Positions 61,013-64,000 of a stretch of 64,000 nucleotides of DNA are shown piece by piece. The position numbers were made by a program, and so were the translations under genes. Origin of the DNA: Pseudogracilibacillus sp037071985. GTDB lineage: Bacteria; Bacillota; Bacilli; Bacillales; Amphibacillaceae. The stretch's first letter is position 1. Every line of letters starts with the position of its first letter. Below the pieces are notes generated by a model. It ran no database searches. It was not told the origin of the DNA and worked only from the letters and a program-made list of their open reading frames with translations. Location of the stretch: positions 171,979 to 235,978 of the forward strand of contig NZ_JAXHDF010000008.1 of NCBI RefSeq assembly GCF_037071985.1, read 5' to 3'.

Positions 61013-61350
61013 TGGAATTTATCATTTGTATTTTAGCCGGGATTCTTTTTGCAACCGGAATCTATAATTTATTACAAAAGCAGTTATTGCGGATTGCGAT
61101 TGGCACTGGATTGGTCTCACATGCTGCTCATTTATTTATTTTGACAATGGGGAAATTAAAACGAGGACAACCACCGGTTATCCAAGAGGGAGTAACACAG
61201 TACACGGATCCACTGCCTCATGCATTAATTTTGACATCCATTGTCATCAGTTTTGGAGTAACAAGTGTGGTACTTGTGTTAGCTTATCGGACTATCAAAG
61301 AAAATAATACGGATAACATGGACCAATTGAGGGGTACTGAATATGAGTAA
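61012..61350 (+). CDS. mrpC: Mrp antiporter subunit C
   Basis: 112-residue NuoK-like membrane subunit with three helices. Signatures: GIYNLLQKQLLRIAIGTGLVSHAAHLFIL, read in two pieces across residues 16-45, and DPLPHALILTSIVISFGVTSVVL near residue 62-85, again in two pieces. It overlaps the mrpA stop by one base and the mrpD start by 8 bp. It takes the place directly after mrpA where mrpB would be expected; there is no sequence between them for mrpB. Confidence 0.95.
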   Translation: MEFIICILAGILFATGIYNLLQKQLLRIAIGTGLVSHAAHLFILTMGKLKRGQPPVIQEGVTQYTDPLPHALILTSIVISFGVTSVVLVLAYRTIKENNTDNMDQLRGTEYE

Positions 61351-62818
61351 TTTAGCTGTCTTACCTATTATTATCCCGTTATTTGCAGGGATTTTAGTAG
61401 CTTTTTTCCATAATAAATTAAGCATTGCACGATTTATTTCAAAAGTACTTATTTTAATTAATCTAGCGGTTACTGCCTATATTGCAAGTGTAGTATTTGA
61501 ATCCGGTAGTATCATTTTAGAAACTGGTAGTTGGCCAGCACCATACGGCATCATTTTTGTTGCTGATCCACTGTCTATATTGCTCGTTGTGACAACCAAC
61601 ATTTTATCTGTTGCTTGTCTGTTTATTGCACCAAAATTAGTTTCTGATCAAAAGGAAAGCTATTATTTTTACACGTTTACTTTTTTATTGATCAGTGGAG
61701 TTTCTGGTGCATTTCTGACTGGCGATTTATTTAACCTTTTTGTATTTTTTGAAGTATTATTAATGGCTTCCTATGGGTTAATTGTTCTTGGAGGAAATAA
61801 AACACAACTAAGAGAATCGTTAAAGTATGTTCTAATTAACTTGTTTTCTTCCGTTGTTTTTGTTACGACAGTAGCTTTTTTATATGCTGTAGTTGGTACA
61901 GTTAACATGGCGCATATTGCTGAACGAGTACAGGAAGTAGATCAGCAAGGTATTTTAACAACAATCGGTATTGTATTATTTTTCGTATTTGCTACGAAAG
62001 CAGCATTATTTCCGCTTTATTACTGGATGCCACATTCCTATATTGTACCTAATCCGGTAGTTTCTGCATTATTTGGAGCACTTTTAACGAAGGTTGGTAT
62101 CTATTCCATCCTTAGAATATATACATTGATCTTTGATATAAACATGGATATGACGAAAACCTTTTTCATTGTAATTGCTGGCCTATCAATGATATTTGGT
62201 GTGATCGGTGCTCTATCAACGACAAATATTAAGTTATTGATTGCATATAATGTAATTCCATCTATCGGATTTATCTTATTAGGACTGGCACTTTTCAATG
62301 AAAGTGGATTAAGCGGATCTGTGTATTATTTAATTCATGATATGATTATTAAAGCGGCTCTCTTTTTAATCGTCGGGGTAATTGCTTATGGAGCTGGAAC
62401 ATCAGATCTCCGAAAAATGGGCGGCCTAATTCATGAATATCCGAAGTTGGGTTGGATTCTTTTTGTAGCAGCGTTTGTCTTGGCTGGTATACCACCTTTC
62501 AGTGGGTTTATAGGAAAATTACTGCTCTTAGAAGGAGCGTTTCAATCCGATCATGTCATTATAGCTATTGTAGGATTACTTACTAGTTTATTAATTCTCT
62601 ACTCTGTAATGAAAATATTTATATATGGATTCTGGGGAGAGAAAAAAGAAAACTTTGTAAAAAAACAAATGACTGGAATGCTGTTTCCGATTGTATTTCT
62701 CTTATTTTTCTCTGTACTATTAGGGGTTGGTGCAGAATTCATTTACCCTTACATTGAAACAACAGCCAATTATTTACTTGATCCAGAAATCTATATAAAT
62801 TCTGTTTTAAAGGAGTAA
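61343..62818 (+). CDS. mrpD: Mrp antiporter subunit D
   Basis: 491-residue NuoM/N-like antiporter subunit with about 14 membrane helices. Conserved: NLFVFFEVLLMASYGLIVLG with the functional Glu near residue 137, KAALFPLYYWMPHSYIVPN, and HDMIIKAALFLIVGVIAYG. Together with MrpA it forms the ion and proton path. Coupled to mrpC upstream and 7 bp from mrpE. Confidence 0.96.
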   Translation: MSNLAVLPIIIPLFAGILVAFFHNKLSIARFISKVLILINLAVTAYIASVVFESGSIILETGSWPAPYGIIFVADPLSILLVVTTNILSVACLFIAPKLVSDQKESYYFYTFTFLLISGVSGAFLTGDLFNLFVFFEVLLMASYGLIVLGGNKTQLRESLKYVLINLFSSVVFVTTVAFLYAVVGTVNMAHIAERVQEVDQQGILTTIGIVLFFVFATKAALFPLYYWMPHSYIVPNPVVSALFGALLTKVGIYSILRIYTLIFDINMDMTKTFFIVIAGLSMIFGVIGALSTTNIKLLIAYNVIPSIGFILLGLALFNESGLSGSVYYLIHDMIIKAALFLIVGVIAYGAGTSDLRKMGGLIHEYPKLGWILFVAAFVLAGIPPFSGFIGKLLLLEGAFQSDHVIIAIVGLLTSLLILYSVMKIFIYGFWGEKKENFVKKQMTGMLFPIVFLLFFSVLLGVGAEFIYPYIETTANYLLDPEIYINSVLKE

Positions 62819-62825
62819 AGAACTT

Positions 62826-63302
62826 ATGACCTTTCAAATAGTAGTGAACGTAATTATATCCTTTATGTGGATGTTTTTAAGTGAAAGTTATACATTCACC
62901 ACCTTTCTTTTTGGATATATATTAGGTGCACTGTTACTCTTACTTTTAAATCGGTTCTTCCCAAGCCGTTATTATTTAGCACCAATTTATAAAATGATCG
63001 TTTTATTTCTTATTTTTATCCGGGAATTGATTTTATCAAATATTGATATAGTTAAGATAGTTTATAAAAGAAAACCGGATGTCGAGCCTGGAATATTTGC
63101 TTTACCAATTGATGTAAAGAAAAATTGGGAAATTACATTGCTTGCCAATCTCATTACGTTAACTCCTGGAACATTGTCAGTTGCTATATCGGATGACCAA
63201 TCCAAAATTTTCATACATGCGATGCATATTGATGATATTCAGGAATCAATTAATGATATAAAAAACACATTTGAAAAAGCTATAATGGAGGTGACAAAAT
63301 GA
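62826..63302 (+). CDS. mrpE: Mrp antiporter subunit E
   Basis: 158 residues with about three N-terminal membrane helices and a soluble C-terminal domain. Signature: ANLITLTPGTLSVAISDDQSKIFIHAM, shown here as ITLTPGTLSVAISDDQ near residue 118. AAAGGAG precedes the ATG. Its stop overlaps the mrpF start (ATGA). Confidence 0.95.
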   Translation: MTFQIVVNVIISFMWMFLSESYTFTTFLFGYILGALLLLLLNRFFPSRYYLAPIYKMIVLFLIFIRELILSNIDIVKIVYKRKPDVEPGIFALPIDVKKNWEITLLANLITLTPGTLSVAISDDQSKIFIHAMHIDDIQESINDIKNTFEKAIMEVTK

Positions 63303-63616
63303 TTGAAGTGTTACACCAAGTTGAAGAACTACTGCATATAGCTGTTATTATCTGTTTTGTCGGTATTGCTTTATCACTCATTTTGCTCATCTATCGTGTT
63401 TTAGTAGGTCCGTCAAATCCCGATCGAGCAACGGCATTAGATGTGATCGGTGTATGTTTAATGGCAACTGCAGCGTTAACCTCTATCTTATTAGTCACAA
63501 CAAAGCTGAATGATGTTATCTTATTAGTTGGCATACTATCATTCATCGGCACATTAGCTTTGGCAAAATATATTGAAATGGGTGTTATCATTGAGCGAGA
63601 TCGAGATCTTGATTAG
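63299..63616 (+). CDS. mrpF: Mrp antiporter subunit F
   Basis: 105-residue subunit with three membrane helices. Signature: YRVLVGPSNPDRATALDVIG near residue 31, including the conserved Asp implicated in function. GGAGGTGA ribosome site overlaps the end of mrpE. Confidence 0.95.
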   Translation: MIEVLHQVEELLHIAVIICFVGIALSLILLIYRVLVGPSNPDRATALDVIGVCLMATAALTSILLVTTKLNDVILLVGILSFIGTLALAKYIEMGVIIERDRDLD

Positions 63617-63623
63617 CATTATT

Positions 63624-63965
63624 ATGAATATAATAATTATTTTTTTACTGCTATTTGGTACATTTTTCATTTTCTCAAGTGCTCTTGGTATTATACGGTT
63701 TCCTGAAGTATATACTCGATTGCATGCTGCAACGAAAGCACCTACTTTAGGTATTATAAGTATATTACTAGCTGCATTTTTATTTTTATACGGATCTCAT
63801 CAATTAGTAAGTGGAAAATTACTATTAGCAATTGTTTTTATTTTGTTATCTTCTCCTGTAGCCGGACATATGTTATCTCGAGCTGCACATAAAAGTGGTA
63901 TTAGCCCTTTCTTAAGACATCGAGAAGATGAATATGAAAACTATCTAAAAAATAAAGAAGGTTAA
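63624..63965 (+). CDS. mrpG: Mrp antiporter subunit G
   Basis: About 113 residues with three membrane helices. Signature: LGIIRFPEVYTRLHAATKAP then TLGIISILLAAFLF. The frame runs back to 63573 inside mrpF through TTG and GTG codons, but the ATG at 63624 aligns with the usual family N-terminus and follows mrpF by 7 bp; its ribosome site is weak, so the start is uncertain. Last gene of the mrp operon. Confidence 0.92.
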   Translation: MNIIIIFLLLFGTFFIFSSALGIIRFPEVYTRLHAATKAPTLGIISILLAAFLFLYGSHQLVSGKLLLAIVFILLSSPVAGHMLSRAAHKSGISPFLRHREDEYENYLKNKEG

Positions 63966-63975
63966 AGACCTATTC

Positions 63976-64000
63976 AGAAGACTTATTTTATAAGTCTTCT
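63976..64000 (+). terminator. Hairpin at the end of the mrp operon, cut by the window edge
   Basis: A perfect 10-bp stem AGAAGACTTA/TAAGTCTTCT (63976-63985 with 63991-64000) lies 10 bases after the mrpG stop codon. The T run, if any, is beyond the window. Confidence 0.7.

Overview
This is a low-G+C chromosomal segment from an endospore-forming member of the Bacillaceae. Gene order follows the Bacillus subtilis pbpA-sodA to sigA-dnaG to dnaK to comE to yqeG-sda region almost gene for gene. Sporulation genes (spoIIP, gpr, yqfC, yqfD, sda), late-competence genes (comEA, comEB, comEC), a CIRCE/HrcA heat-shock operon and a glycine T-box all fit. The Mrp cation/proton antiporter and the overall style suggest a halotolerant or alkaliphilic relative of Oceanobacillus or Virgibacillus; that placement is inference, not proof.

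Layout. Positions 1-4100 hold a PBP2-type transpeptidase running off the left edge, a YqgE-like MFS protein and sodA. Positions 4259-4825 hold a minus-strand tRNA cluster (Asn, Met, Ile2, Ser, Phe) with an extra truncated tRNA-Phe copy. Positions 5132-8393 carry an NptA/PhoU phosphate transporter, a short NfeD protein, a LysM-like small protein and YqfX. Positions 8471-17791 carry nfo, cshB, yqfO, trmK, cccA, sigA, dnaG, the PPDK regulator and ccpN. Positions 17916-23108 carry glyS-glyQ behind a T-box, recO, yqzL and era. A gene-free gap of 1.2 kb (23109-24324) contains repeats. Positions 24325-32859 carry dgkA, ybeY, pgpH, phoH, yqfD, yqfC, yqfB, floA and nfeD. After another repeat-bearing gap come yqeY, rpsU, mtaB, rsmE, prmA, dnaJ, dnaK, grpE, hrcA, lepA, yqxA, spoIIP, gpr, rpsT (plus strand), holA, yqzM (plus), comEC-comEB-comEA, yqeM, rsfS, yqeK, nadD, yhbY, aroE, yqeH and yqeG. 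Finally sda and an mrp operon run on the plus strand to the right edge.

How it works together. The minus-strand block is a housekeeping core: replication and transcription initiation (DnaG, SigA), glycine charging under tRNA feedback, ribosome biogenesis (Era, YbeY, RsfS, YhbY, YqeH, RsmE, PrmA, LepA), protein folding (HrcA-GrpE-DnaK-DnaJ), DNA uptake, and NAD and shikimate steps. The mrp operon provides cation and pH homeostasis.

The departures from the B. subtilis order are the most interesting part. ispG, ispH, cdd, hemW and comER are absent from their usual slots. mrpB is missing from an otherwise complete mrp operon that ends in a terminator. A family of roughly 115-190 bp imperfect inverted repeats occupies the gene-free gaps. 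A cluster of DnaA boxes lies upstream of sda. I found no prophage, CRISPR array, intact insertion sequence or recognisable new defence system.
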